46,265 bases of DNA from Bacteroidaceae bacterium (GCA_016302965.1 JAEDMP010000007.1:1-46265); one strand, 5' to 3'. Shown: positions 34,986 to 44,904, counted from the first letter of the stretch. Made by a program: numbers and translations. The notes: a model not told the origin generated them from the sequence alone.

Positions 34986-35936
34986 ATGAGAAAACTATTT
35001 CTGCTGACCCTGTGCCTGTGCGCCACCATCGGCGCATGGGCCGCCAACAAGTATGACAATCCCGACACCATCGTGGTAGCACGTGATGGCACGGGCGAGT
35101 TCCGCAACATCGACGATGCCCTCGAGGTGTGCCGTGCCTTCATGGAGTATCACAAGGTGATTTATGTGAAGAAGGGAGTCTACAAGGAGAAACTCATCGT
35201 GCCCCAGTGGCTCACCAACATCGAGATTCTCGGCGAAGACCGCGACCAGACCATCATTACCTACGATGACCATGCCAATATCCCGTCAGCCGACCGCCCC
35301 AAGGGCATGGGCACCTTCCGCACCTATACGGTGAAGGTGCAGGGCAGCCGCATCACCTTCCGTAACATCACCATCGAGAACAATGCCGCCCGCCTGGGCC
35401 AGGCCGTGGCCCTGCATACCGAGGGCAACCATCTGAGTTTCATCAACTGCCGCTTCCTGGGCAACCAGGACACCATCTATACGGGCAATCCCGGTTCCAC
35501 GCTGCTCTTCGAGGGATGCTACATCGAGGGAACCACCGACTTCATCTTCGGCCCATCGGTGGCTTGGTTTGAGAATTGTGAGATTCACAGCAAGTCCAAC
35601 TCCTACATAACCGCCGCCTCCACTCCCCAGGACCAGGCCTACGGCTACGTGTTCTACCACTGCCGGCTCACGGCAGCCGACGGCATCAGCAAGGTGTATC
35701 TCGGACGCCCCTGGCGCGACTATGGCTACACGCTCTTCATGGACTGCACCTACGGAGCCCATATCCGTCCCGAGGGATGGCACCACTGGCAGAAGGAACG
35801 CGAGCAGACCGCCCGCTACATGGAGTACAACAACCATGGCGAGGGTTCGGATGTGAGCAAGCGTGTGGCGTGGAGCCGCCAGCTCTCCAAGAAGGAAGCA
35901 CAGAAGATTACCCGCCAGACCGTGCTCGGCTGGTAA
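34986..35936 (+). CDS. Pectin methylesterase (carbohydrate esterase 8)
   Basis: This enzyme removes methyl esters from homogalacturonan in the periplasm or outside the cell. The 316-aa protein has a signal peptide of ~20 residues (ends GAWAA) and is a single right-handed beta-helix. The catalytic residues are in their family motifs: Gln139 in QAVAL, Asp162 in NQDTIY, Asp185 in GTTDFIFG and Arg241 in LGRPWR. It lies 35 bp after the Rel/SpoT stop, but its end is marked by a clear terminator, so it is likely a short separate unit. The adjacent SusC/SusD pair suggests pectin-derived glycans as the shared substrate. Confidence 0.92.
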   Translation: MRKLFLLTLCLCATIGAWAANKYDNPDTIVVARDGTGEFRNIDDALEVCRAFMEYHKVIYVKKGVYKEKLIVPQWLTNIEILGEDRDQTIITYDDHANIPSADRPKGMGTFRTYTVKVQGSRITFRNITIENNAARLGQAVALHTEGNHLSFINCRFLGNQDTIYTGNPGSTLLFEGCYIEGTTDFIFGPSVAWFENCEIHSKSNSYITAASTPQDQAYGYVFYHCRLTAADGISKVYLGRPWRDYGYTLFMDCTYGAHIRPEGWHHWQKEREQTARYMEYNNHGEGSDVSKRVAWSRQLSKKEAQKITRQTVLGW

Positions 35937-35968
35937 TACACCTATTATTATATATAGCGTCATGAAGA

Positions 35969-36000
35969 GAGAGGGAAGGTTGAAAATTCCCTCTCTTTTT
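35969..36000 (+). terminator. Intrinsic terminator after the pectin methylesterase
   Basis: GAGAGGGAA (35969-35977) pairs with TTCCCTCTC (35987-35995) across a 9-base loop, followed by TTTTT and a second T-rich run. Confidence 0.85.
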
Positions 36001-36095
36001 GCTGTTTTTATATAAAAAGTCTGAAATTGGGCGTCTAATTGTAAAATATTTATTAAATTTTACTCTGTTTTTATAATAGATAACAGAACTCACTG

Positions 36096-36103
36096 TATCT
36101 TTG
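36096..36103 (+). promoter_or_regulatory. -7 box for the susC-susD pair
   Basis: TATCTTTG matches TAnnTTTG in an AT-rich gap, with TGCAG after it. The T-run at 36068-36072 is a plausible but distant -33 element. Leader to the ATG at 36173 is about 63 bases. Confidence 0.55.
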
Positions 36104-36172
36104 CAGCGGCTAATAAGGACACGTTGAGTCCCTGCTAAACAAAACAAACCTAAAACAAAACAAACCATTTCT

Positions 36173-39100
36173 ATGAAACAACAAGCAAGAAAAGCCTTGA
36201 TGGCTTTGTTCATGTCCATGTTGTGTGTGTTTGCCTATGCGCAGAAGACCATACATGGTACCGTGACAGATGCGAATGGCGAACCGATGATTGGCGTGAG
36301 CATCATCGCAGCCAATGGCGTTGGAACAGTGACTGATTTCGACGGCAAGTTTACGCTCAGCAAGGTGTCGTCCGACACCCAGTTGAAAGTCTCGTACATC
36401 GGTTATCTCACCCAGCAGATTACCGTGGGCAACAAGACTGAGTTCAACATCGTGCTCAAGGAAGATGCCAACAACCTGGACGAGCTCGTGGTAATCGGTT
36501 ATGGCGTGGTGAAGAAACGCGACCTCACGGGTTCCGTCTCCTCCATCAAGGCTGCCGACATCAAGAATGTGGCTGCCGCCAATGCCATGCAGGCCATGCA
36601 GGCCAAGGTGCCCGGTATGGACCTCCAGCAGAGCGACGGACAGGCCGGTAGCGGTGTGAGCATCAACCTCCGCGGTGCACGCTCCCTCCTGGCTTCCAAC
36701 AATCCTCTGATTCTCGTGGACGGTGTGGCCTACGGTTCCACCCTCGACCTCAACCCCTCTGACATCGAGAGCATGGAGGTGCTGAAAGATGCCTCCTCAA
36801 CGGCCATCTACGGTACACGTGGTGCCAACGGTGTGATCATCATCACCACCAAGCGCGGCAAGACCGGCAAGACCACCGTCAACCTGAATGTATACAACTC
36901 CTGGAACAGTGCCACCCACAAGGCCACTCCGATGTATGGCGACCGCGAGGTGCAGCGCATGATCGACAAGGCCGACTATGCCGCCAACTATGCCACCTGG
37001 CTCGAAACTGGTAAATGGGGCACCCAGAAGTCGGGAGCCGAAGCCGTGCTCACCGAGACCCTGGCCGACGGCACTCCCACGCTGAACATCTACAACGACA
37101 AGTCGTATACCGACTGGGGCGACCTCATCCTGAAGAACTCCTGCTCGCAGAACTATGAACTCTCCGTTTCGGGTGGTGGCGAGAAGACCAACTTCAACGT
37201 GTCGCTCGGTATGATGAACGACCGCGGTCTGATGAAGAACGACCAGCTCAACCGCTATAACGGCAAGGTGAACATCGACCACCAGATCAACAACATCTTC
37301 AAGGTGGGCTCCAGCCTGCTCTTCACCTACAAGAGCAACGACAAGCGCAACTCGGGTGTCTACTCCCAGTCGCTCAAGATGACCACCATCACCCACGCCT
37401 ATCTCAGCGACGGCGAAATCAACAAGACCCCCAACCCCTGGTATGCCGCACACTGCAGCCCCCTGCTCGACGATGTGGAGGGAGCCTATCAGAACAATAT
37501 CGAGAGCACCCGCTTCTTCGGCAACGCCTATGTGGAGGCCAAGCCCATCAACGGACTGGTGTTCCGCTCCCAGTTTGCCGTAGACCGCAGCGACTCGCGC
37601 AACGGACTCTACCAGGACTATGAGTCTCAGCAGCGTTTCCAGAGCCCCTCAACCAGCTTCATCCGCCAGATCAAGAGCCAGTCGACGGGCATCACCTGGG
37701 ACAACACCCTGAACTACATGACCGACTTCAACAAGTCGAAGCACAACCTCAACGCCCTGATTGGCCACGAGCTGACCCAGACCGTGAGCGAGTCGTCTAC
37801 CGTGAGCGGTGACGCCGGCGCCACCCACTACTATCAGAGTGCGTTCTATGACCTGAGCAAGATCATCACGCCCGTGGCCACCTCCACCTATGTGAAGACC
37901 AGTCTGCTCTCATTCTTCGCCCGTGCCAACTACAGCTATGCCGACAAGTACCTGCTCACCGCCTCTGTCCGTGCCGACGGTTCTTCCACCCTCGCCGACG
38001 GACACAAGTGGGGCTACTTCCCCTCCGTGGCTGCCGGATGGCGTATCATCGAGGAACCCTGGATGGAAAGCCAGAAGTCATGGATGAACAACCTCAAGCT
38101 GCGCGCCTCATGGGGTCTCTCCGGCAACGCCGCCATCGATGCCTACTCTACGCTCGCATCCCTGAGCGCCAACACCTACTACTATTTCTTCGGCACGACC
38201 GACGTGGCCGGCAAGGTGCCCAGCAACATGGCCAACGAGAACCTGACCTGGGAGAAGACCTCTTCGTTCGACCTCGGTCTCGACTTCGGCTTCCTTGATG
38301 GCCGCATCAGCGGTAGCATCGACGTCTATTGGAACAAGACCTACGACCTGCTCTTCTACAAGACCGGTCCCGCTTCTTCCGCCTTCCCCACCGTCATCGA
38401 CAACATCGGCAAGACCAAGGGCTTTGGTGTCGAGGTGGCTTTGATGACCGACATCGTGCGCACCAAGGACTTCGACTGGACCGTCAACTGGTCGTACACC
38501 CACTTCAAGGATGAGATCACCGAACTCACCGGCGGCACCGACAGCTATATCAGCGGCACCGAGGGCCTGTTCGTAGGCGAGCGCGTGCATGCCTTCTACG
38601 ACTATGAGGTCGACGGCATGTGGGGCATCGGCGAATACGACAAGTATGTGGAGCAGTACAACGCTGCCCATCCCGACGCAACCATCAAGGCCTACGCCAA
38701 GGACGGATACGGCACGCCCGGTTCTCCGAAGATTGTCGACCGCAACGGTAATGGAGCTATCGACCCCGATGACCGCCGCATCTACCAGCAGGATCCCGAC
38801 CACGTGATTGGTATGAACAACAGCTTCACCTACAAGAACTTCTCGCTCGGCATCCAGCTCTATGCCCGTCTCGGCGGCTATATCGCCTACGGTATGAACG
38901 ACCAGCTCAACTACGAGTCGGCCAACTGGGGTGACATCGACTACTGGACTCCCGAGAATCCCGACGCCAAGTTCCCCAGCCCGGGTCTCAACTCTGCTGC
39001 CAGCAAGCTCTACTCCAACTACAAGACCGCCTTCCGCTATGAGAAGGCCGACTACCTGAAGATTAAGGACATCACACTCAGCTACAACCTGCCCAAGAAG

Positions 39101-39259
39101 CTCATCGGCGCCATCGGTCTGAGCAACTGCCGCCTCTACGGTTCGATGAAGAACTTCTTCACCTGGAGCAAGATCGACGATTACGACCCTGAGCGTGGCG
39201 GCAGCATCTCCTTCCCCATGCAGAAGCAGGTTGTTCTCGGTATTAATGTAGAATTCTAA
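36173..39259 (+). CDS. SusC/RagA-type TonB-dependent glycan transporter
   Basis: A 1028-aa outer-membrane transporter that pulls oligosaccharides into the periplasm, using TonB energy. The signal peptide ends at VFAYAQ (about residue 24). A carboxypeptidase-regulatory-like domain follows (about 25-100, TIHGTVTDANGEPMIGVSI), then the SusC signature DELVVIGYGVVKKRDLTGSV, a plug domain (to about 230, with LLASNNPLILVDGVAYGS and YGTRGANGVIIITTK) and a 22-strand barrel ending LGINVEF. No N-terminal STN domain, so no FecR/anti-sigma coupling is predicted. It is co-transcribed with the SusD-like gene (20-bp gap). Confidence 0.95.
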   Translation: MKQQARKALMALFMSMLCVFAYAQKTIHGTVTDANGEPMIGVSIIAANGVGTVTDFDGKFTLSKVSSDTQLKVSYIGYLTQQITVGNKTEFNIVLKEDANNLDELVVIGYGVVKKRDLTGSVSSIKAADIKNVAAANAMQAMQAKVPGMDLQQSDGQAGSGVSINLRGARSLLASNNPLILVDGVAYGSTLDLNPSDIESMEVLKDASSTAIYGTRGANGVIIITTKRGKTGKTTVNLNVYNSWNSATHKATPMYGDREVQRMIDKADYAANYATWLETGKWGTQKSGAEAVLTETLADGTPTLNIYNDKSYTDWGDLILKNSCSQNYELSVSGGGEKTNFNVSLGMMNDRGLMKNDQLNRYNGKVNIDHQINNIFKVGSSLLFTYKSNDKRNSGVYSQSLKMTTITHAYLSDGEINKTPNPWYAAHCSPLLDDVEGAYQNNIESTRFFGNAYVEAKPINGLVFRSQFAVDRSDSRNGLYQDYESQQRFQSPSTSFIRQIKSQSTGITWDNTLNYMTDFNKSKHNLNALIGHELTQTVSESSTVSGDAGATHYYQSAFYDLSKIITPVATSTYVKTSLLSFFARANYSYADKYLLTASVRADGSSTLADGHKWGYFPSVAAGWRIIEEPWMESQKSWMNNLKLRASWGLSGNAAIDAYSTLASLSANTYYYFFGTTDVAGKVPSNMANENLTWEKTSSFDLGLDFGFLDGRISGSIDVYWNKTYDLLFYKTGPASSAFPTVIDNIGKTKGFGVEVALMTDIVRTKDFDWTVNWSYTHFKDEITELTGGTDSYISGTEGLFVGERVHAFYDYEVDGMWGIGEYDKYVEQYNAAHPDATIKAYAKDGYGTPGSPKIVDRNGNGAIDPDDRRIYQQDPDHVIGMNNSFTYKNFSLGIQLYARLGGYIAYGMNDQLNYESANWGDIDYWTPENPDAKFPSPGLNSAASKLYSNYKTAFRYEKADYLKIKDITLSYNLPKKLIGAIGLSNCRLYGSMKNFFTWSKIDDYDPERGGSISFPMQKQVVLGINVEF

Positions 39260-39279
39260 TCTATCAAATCACGTACATC

Positions 39280-41364
39280 ATGAAAACAAATAAATATATT
39301 CTGATGATGGCAGCCGCCATCGCCCTCGGAAGCGTCACCTCATGTTCCGACTTCCTCGACGAAGACAACAAGGTGGGTGAAACAGCCGACCTCGCCTATA
39401 GCACTCCTTCCGGCCTGTCGGGTCTTGTGGCCAGCAGCTACTCCTTTGCCCGCGGATGGTATGGCAAGGAGGCTGCCCTCGGACTGAGCGAGATGGGTAC
39501 CGACCTTTTCTACTACGGTTATGACAACAAGCAGAAATCGCTCTGCCAGTATAACTTCACCGCCGATGCCTTGGAGAACAATACGGCCGACAACGCCAGC
39601 CTCGACCACTATTGGGAACTCTTCAACTGTGCCATCGACGTCTGCAACAACGCCCTGAAATATGTGGGCGAGAGCACCTGTCTGCCCGAGAACCAGAAGA
39701 ACCAGTATCTGGGTGAGGCCTACTTCCTCCGCGCCTTCTACCATTTCCACATGGTCAATATCTGGGGTGCCATCCCTTACAGCACCGAGCCTTCCAAGAC
39801 CCAGAACTTCTCGCCCGTCCGCACGCCTGAGAATGTAGTGTATGGCGGCATCCTTGGCGACCTCGACCGTTCCATCCAGCTCTTCGCCGAGTGCAACTAC
39901 AAGAGCAAGGCCGACGGCCGCGCCAACTACTGGGCTGCCAAGGCCCTGCGTGCCCGCGTGCTGCTCTATGCCGCCTCTTGGCTGGGAGGCCAGCTCAACG
40001 AGAAGGTGGGTGGCAACGAGACCTATGCTGCCATGGACGCAAAAGCCCTCTACAAGGCTGCCCAGGATGAGGCTGAGGCCGTGATGGGTGCCACTGAATA
40101 CGCTTCTCTCTATCCCGACTATGCCGACGTATGGTATATGGAGAATGAGGCCTACACCATGAACCACGAGGCCCTCTTCGGCATCACCTACAGCGAAGAC
40201 CTGAAGACCAATGTCAACTGCATCCCCAAGCGCTACCGTCTCGATACGGGCAACCCCATGGACTACAACAGCCTCATCACCCGTACGGGCTACAGCCGTG
40301 GCGGCAGTGCCATGCTGCTGATGTTCGTGTCGATGTGGAACAACGGTGCCACCGATGTGGGCAACAACAAGGTGAACAACACCACGCTCTTCATCCGTCC
40401 CAACACCACGGCCAACTTCCAGCTGCCCAGCAGGTCGACGGGCAACCAGGTGAGCGTGGTGCAGAAGTATTCTCCCTACGGACGCGGCTTCACCCGCTAT
40501 CTGCCTTCTCTGCGCCTCTGGCAGCTGCTCGAAGAGCATCGTGCCACCGACCAGCGCACCGAGGCCACCCTGCTCGACCACTATGATGTGGCCAGCCCTG
40601 ATCTCTATGGCAACTCCACCTTCTATCCCGAGATGCAACAGGACACCCTCATCTACTATTGTCCGCTCGACGGCAACTCTCCTGAGGGTCAGGCCAAGCA
40701 GGCATGGGCCAAGAACAAGTACCGCATCCAGTTCGCCTCCGGTGGCGACATCCCCGTATACACCAGCTCCGACCCTGCCACCGCCAAACCTACCGAGGCT
40801 GCCAAGGCCACTTCGGATGTGTATGGCGACAAGCGCTACAACAGCTATAAGATTGGCGGCTGGTGTTCCTTCCCCGGCATCAAGAAGTTCCTCGACCTCT
40901 ACAAGGGCAACATCAACCTCGACTATCCCTGCCACGACATCTCCAACCGCGACGCCATCGTGCTGCGTCTGCCCGAGATGTATCTGATCAAGGCTGAGGC
41001 CCAGTTGGGTCAGGGCAACGCCTCGGGTGCCATGGCAACCATCAATGCGCTGCGCAGTGTGCGTGCCAAGGCCGGCACCGACAATACGCTGAGCGGCAAT
41101 GCCACCCTCGACATCATCCTCAACGAGCGTGCCATCGAGCTCTGTGGCGAGCAGATGCGCTGGTTCGACCTCAAGCGCACCGGCAAGCTCTACGAGTATG
41201 TGAAGAAGTACAACGCCCAAGCCTCTCCCAACATCAGCGCCGACGGTTCCGGAACGAAGTATCTCTATCGTCCCATACCCCAGAACGAGATCGACGCTGT
41301 GCAGAACTTCACCGGCGAAGCCCACAGTACTACTGGCTTCTGGCAGAATCCCGGATGGAACTAA
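39280..41364 (+). CDS. SusD/RagB-type surface glycan-binding lipoprotein
   Basis: A 694-aa lipoprotein that forms the lid of the SusC channel and binds the oligosaccharide. The lipobox places Cys22 after SVTS (MAAAIALGSVTSC), followed by SDFLDEDNK. The helical SusD repeats are visible: EAYFLRAFYHFHMVNIWGAIP and the RANYWAAKALRARVLLYAAS helix pair. The C-terminal LNERAIELCGEQMRWFDLKRTGKL is the typical family end. The long central insert (about residues 300-480) is specific and may set glycan specificity. Typical SusD proteins are 500-600 aa, so this is a long one. A strong terminator follows. Confidence 0.95.
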   Translation: MKTNKYILMMAAAIALGSVTSCSDFLDEDNKVGETADLAYSTPSGLSGLVASSYSFARGWYGKEAALGLSEMGTDLFYYGYDNKQKSLCQYNFTADALENNTADNASLDHYWELFNCAIDVCNNALKYVGESTCLPENQKNQYLGEAYFLRAFYHFHMVNIWGAIPYSTEPSKTQNFSPVRTPENVVYGGILGDLDRSIQLFAECNYKSKADGRANYWAAKALRARVLLYAASWLGGQLNEKVGGNETYAAMDAKALYKAAQDEAEAVMGATEYASLYPDYADVWYMENEAYTMNHEALFGITYSEDLKTNVNCIPKRYRLDTGNPMDYNSLITRTGYSRGGSAMLLMFVSMWNNGATDVGNNKVNNTTLFIRPNTTANFQLPSRSTGNQVSVVQKYSPYGRGFTRYLPSLRLWQLLEEHRATDQRTEATLLDHYDVASPDLYGNSTFYPEMQQDTLIYYCPLDGNSPEGQAKQAWAKNKYRIQFASGGDIPVYTSSDPATAKPTEAAKATSDVYGDKRYNSYKIGGWCSFPGIKKFLDLYKGNINLDYPCHDISNRDAIVLRLPEMYLIKAEAQLGQGNASGAMATINALRSVRAKAGTDNTLSGNATLDIILNERAIELCGEQMRWFDLKRTGKLYEYVKKYNAQASPNISADGSGTKYLYRPIPQNEIDAVQNFTGEAHSTTGFWQNPGWN

Positions 41365-41409
41365 TTTGACATTTTTTACTTTGTCCTGAGTGATTCAGGT
41401 TTTTTGGGG

Positions 41410-41443
41410 GACCCGCAGGCAAGAGAGTCTGCGGGTCTTTTTT
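41410..41443 (+). terminator. Intrinsic terminator of the susCD unit
   Basis: GACCCGCAG (41410-41418) pairs with CTGCGGGTC (41429-41437), loop of 10 bases, followed by a run of seven T. Confidence 0.92.
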
Positions 41444-41526
41444 GTGCCGTCCGATGAGCCGTTTGAATCATTTGTGGAAGCAGGGAACTAAAAAACGTGA
41501 AGGAATAAGATTTCATTAAAATTTCC

Positions 41527-41556
41527 TTTCGTATTTGAAAAAAATATGCTAACTTC
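41527..41556 (+). promoter_or_regulatory. Weak promoter for the C10 protease
   Basis: TAACTTCG at 41549-41556 differs from TAnnTTTG at one base, and TTTC at 41527-41530 sits 18 bp upstream. The 275-bp AT-rich gap otherwise holds only the preceding terminator. Confidence 0.35.
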
Positions 41557-41639
41557 GCAACGTATAACCATCAAGAGAACGTGATTAGCAATTAGAAATA
41601 CAGAAACAAGACAAACAATTTTGATTAAAAAAAAGTGGT

Positions 41640-44600
41640 ATGAAGAGATTTGGTTTACTATTCCTGCTAACAGTCTTAGCATTTCACATGGGCTTCGCGG
41701 CACCGCGAAGCTACAATCAAGCGAGGGCAATAGCGTTGCAGAAGGCGGCATCGCTGGGTATCAACAACCCGAGGGTTGCGCTGAGCAAACAGTCGCCCAA
41801 AGACACAGAAGAGCAAGAAGGCCAAGCCTACTATTTGTTTGACAATGGCAACAACAAGGGCTTTGTGATTGTGTCTGGCGACGACAAACTGCCAGAGGTG
41901 ATAGGCTATGCTACCAGCGGATCGCTGTCGGAACAGGAAATGCCCGTTCAGCTGAAATCGCTGCTCGAAGCCTTTGAGAAACAGTATAAGGAGATGGCTG
42001 GCGACGACGCGAGATTGGAGAGAGCCATGGCAGAACGCAATGCGCTCGCCGAATCTTCGGCAGCAGCAAACGTCACTGTTTCGCCATTGCTTGGAGATAT
42101 AGCATGGGCTCAAGAAACTCCTTACAACAATCAATGTCCTACGTTTACAAATGGTCAGGCAGCGACTGGCTGTGTGGCTACGGCAATGGCGCAGGTGATA
42201 AGATACCACCAATATCCAACACAGTTGAAGAATAATATTCCGTCATATACAAGTAAAAGTGGTTTTACTTCATCGGAAATAACAGCATCATCAACAACGT
42301 ATGATTATGATAAAATGCTGGGGCAATATGTAAGTGGAAATTATTCTGACGAACAAGCCTCTGCAGTAGCAACACTTATGCTTCACTGTGGTTGTGCTGT
42401 TCAGATGAAATATGGCGTTGATGGGTCGGGGGCGATAACAAGAAGTTCCGCACATGTGCTTGGGGCGTATTTCGGCTACGACACATCCACTCTTGCTTTC
42501 GTGGACAGGGGTGATTATTCGTTGGCGGAATGGTGTAGTATTATCGACCACGAACTTACTAACAACCGCCCGATAATTTATGATGGTAACACTCTGAGCA
42601 ATGCAGGTCACGCATTTGTTTGCGACGGAGCCAACGGCAATGGTTTCTACCACATCAACTGGGGATGGGGCGGATATTGTAACGGATATTTTGACATTTC
42701 TCTCTTGAACTCTAAGGAGCCCGAAAGCACAACAGGTGCCGGAGAATATAATATAGGTATGGGAATGACTATTGGCATAAAGCCTTCTACCCAAACAGGA
42801 ACTGCACCAATAGCAAAAGCTAAGGATATATATGCTTCTATCAATAGCGTTAGTTTAGCATCGTCAGTTGGCAGTAATACAGGAGAATTGAGTGGAAACA
42901 CGAATTTCAATATATATAATATGTCTTTTAGCGTTTTCTATGGTTGGGTGGCTTTGGCTGTGGAGGACAACAGTGGATACAAATTGGTTTCTGACAAATA
43001 TCCTATCGATGGTTTTAACCCCTTCAGTATTAATGGCTCTTATTCTTATGGTACGTATTCTTCGGACTTTAACTATAATTTCCCTAACGGAACCACAAAG
43101 GTGTTTGTCGTTTATGGTAGTGGTGAAGAAATAAAGGGCGTTTGTGGCGGACATGAAGGTAAACCGTATTTCTATGTCACGTCCGATGGAACAACAGCAC
43201 AAATTTCGAATGGATATTCGTTGTCTGCTACACTTTCAAACGAAGCAACCATATACAACGGCATGAACAACAATCTGTCTTTAACAGTTACAAACAATGG
43301 TGTGCAAGAATACCTTGACATAGTGAAGGTTTATGTTTCAAGCACAGAGACAAAGCCAGAAGAGGCTTCGAGCACATTGTATTTGGCTGTGCCTGCCAAT
43401 GGAGGAACAGCAACACGCGACGTTACTGTTTGTCCTGCTGAGGCTGGCAATATGTACGTATGGGTTGATGATGTTGATGGCAATTCTTTATTGTCAGCAA
43501 AACCATTCACCGTAGCGCAGAACACTGCCCCTGTATTGACCCTCGTTTCTGTGGAGACCAATGCAGATGCTGACCTGTATGAGACCAATAGGGCTTACAT
43601 AAACTACGGAGGTACGTATTATTATGTGAAGGCCCCAAAGACTTACGACGATGAAGCGACGTTTACATTCAAGGTGAAAAATACAGGAGGAACAGCGGAA
43701 TGTCAATGGAGAATGTTATGTTGTGATATTAATCTTGAGGCCAATACGGTCATCTCAAAGGAAGAAACAAGGCGCATTGAAGCTGGGGCAACGGAAACAT
43801 TTACTATAAGTGCATCTCCAAATCAAATTGGAAAAAGGTTTATTCAGGGAAGTATAGGAGTGAAAATAAACGATGGGTATGTTGATCCCAATTGTTCTGA
43901 AACGTTATCAGAATTAAGACTATACTTAGTTGATAATGAAAAATTATGCTTTCAATTACCCCAGAATTGCTCCGCAGTATATGTTCCAGAAACAACACCG
44001 CTAACCACCTACACGGACAATGGTTCCACATACTGGGCAACCTATAGCTGTCAGTCGTCAGACACGGAGATTGGTGTGCCTACAGGAAGGAGCATGACTC
44101 TTTATAACTCAACAGTCAGTGGCGGACATTTGACACTTACCCCACGCACAGGAGACTATGCGCACAAGGTGGCAAAAGGCGAGGCTGTGCTGATAAAGAC
44201 AGATGGTGAGAGTGTAAAGGTGGATAAGCTTGGAGGGGCAACCGGTTTGTCAGAAGATACCGGTAATGAACTCATTGCAACAGGAGATACCGAAGAAATT
44301 CTAACTGCACAAGAGGGATATGTGTTCTATCGACTTGCATATAAGAATAGTGAAAGCAAAACTGGCCTTGGTTTCTACCTTTCTGTTGTTAATGATGGTA
44401 GCACAACCACTAGAGATGGCTCTCGCATTAGAACGACCCCTGGCAAGGGCTATCTGAATGTGGCAAAGTCGGCAGCCACTGAGGGCTCTGAATCCATGCC
44501 TGCATCGGCGTTCCTGTTGGGAGACAACACTACAGACATTGAGTGCATTACCGTGACCGAGGACAATACGAGTGAAGACAGTGCCGATGAACGTGTGTTC

Positions 44601-44678
44601 AACCTGCAAGGTCGGCAAGTGAAGAACCCCGTCAAAGGTATCTATATCAAGAACAACAAGAAAGTAGTAATCAAATAA
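41640..44678 (+). CDS. Secreted C10-family cysteine protease (interpain/streptopain type)
   Basis: A 1012-aa exported papain-fold protease. The signal peptide ends near residue 20 (HMGFA). A Spi/propeptide-like region (about 22-135, YNQARAIALQKAASLG and FVIVSGDDKLPEVIGY) should keep it latent. The catalytic domain (about 145-385) has Cys178 in TGCVATAMAQVIRYHQYP and His324 in NAGHAFVCDG, then FYHINWGWGG. C-terminal beta-sandwich domains follow, and the protein ends with VFNLQGRQVKNPVKGIYIK and a basic tail. That end is typical of Prevotella secreted proteins and is probably a sorting signal. The catalytic and C-terminal halves are clearly AT-richer than the neighbouring genes, which suggests transfer or different selection. 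A 44-aa peptide gene begins 13 bp after its stop. Confidence 0.92.
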   Translation: MKRFGLLFLLTVLAFHMGFAAPRSYNQARAIALQKAASLGINNPRVALSKQSPKDTEEQEGQAYYLFDNGNNKGFVIVSGDDKLPEVIGYATSGSLSEQEMPVQLKSLLEAFEKQYKEMAGDDARLERAMAERNALAESSAAANVTVSPLLGDIAWAQETPYNNQCPTFTNGQAATGCVATAMAQVIRYHQYPTQLKNNIPSYTSKSGFTSSEITASSTTYDYDKMLGQYVSGNYSDEQASAVATLMLHCGCAVQMKYGVDGSGAITRSSAHVLGAYFGYDTSTLAFVDRGDYSLAEWCSIIDHELTNNRPIIYDGNTLSNAGHAFVCDGANGNGFYHINWGWGGYCNGYFDISLLNSKEPESTTGAGEYNIGMGMTIGIKPSTQTGTAPIAKAKDIYASINSVSLASSVGSNTGELSGNTNFNIYNMSFSVFYGWVALAVEDNSGYKLVSDKYPIDGFNPFSINGSYSYGTYSSDFNYNFPNGTTKVFVVYGSGEEIKGVCGGHEGKPYFYVTSDGTTAQISNGYSLSATLSNEATIYNGMNNNLSLTVTNNGVQEYLDIVKVYVSSTETKPEEASSTLYLAVPANGGTATRDVTVCPAEAGNMYVWVDDVDGNSLLSAKPFTVAQNTAPVLTLVSVETNADADLYETNRAYINYGGTYYYVKAPKTYDDEATFTFKVKNTGGTAECQWRMLCCDINLEANTVISKEETRRIEAGATETFTISASPNQIGKRFIQGSIGVKINDGYVDPNCSETLSELRLYLVDNEKLCFQLPQNCSAVYVPETTPLTTYTDNGSTYWATYSCQSSDTEIGVPTGRSMTLYNSTVSGGHLTLTPRTGDYAHKVAKGEAVLIKTDGESVKVDKLGGATGLSEDTGNELIATGDTEEILTAQEGYVFYRLAYKNSESKTGLGFYLSVVNDGSTTTRDGSRIRTTPGKGYLNVAKSAATEGSESMPASAFLLGDNTTDIECITVTEDNTSEDSADERVFNLQGRQVKNPVKGIYIKNNKKVVIK

Positions 44679-44691
44679 ACGGGTTATAGAC

Positions 44692-44826
44692 ATGGGGAAG
44701 AAATATATAAAACCCGAAATGAATGTCTATGAGTTTGATTCTCGCCCAATGATATTGGCAGGATCGCCGTTGATTGAATTATACGAAGGCGAAGTAACAG
44801 AGACTGACGACGAAACGCTTTTATAG
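44692..44826 (+). CDS. 44-aa peptide with KPxxNVY...ILAGSP motif
   Basis: A short complete frame from ATG 44692 to TAG 44826, 13 bp after the C10 protease stop, so probably co-transcribed. The peptide begins GKKYIKPEMNVYEF, then MILAGSPLIE, and ends in an acidic tail (EVTETDDETLL). The basic-aromatic N-terminus with KP and a central L-A-G-S-P break resembles small peptides that I recall beside other Bacteroidales secreted proteins. The AG break is similar in position to a cleavage site. The function is not known. It has no signal peptide. Confidence 0.6.
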   Translation: MGKKYIKPEMNVYEFDSRPMILAGSPLIELYEGEVTETDDETLL

Positions 44827-44873
44827 CAAAAGCGAAAATCTGTAATCAGCCGATACCTTGGTTGGCAAAAACC

Positions 44874-44904
44874 TTGCACAATCCAAATAAATGCCTTACC
44901 TTTG
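44874..44904 (+). promoter_or_regulatory. Well-formed promoter facing a terminator
   Basis: TTG (44874-44876), 20 bp, then TACCTTTG (44897-44904): one of the best consensus matches in the window. The next element on this strand is the terminator hairpin at 44912-44956, and no gene lies between. Confidence 0.55.

Noticed and set aside
32657..35143. Minus-strand 828-aa open frame
   Set aside because: It is antisense to the Rel/SpoT gene, and the real gene has complete domains on the plus strand.
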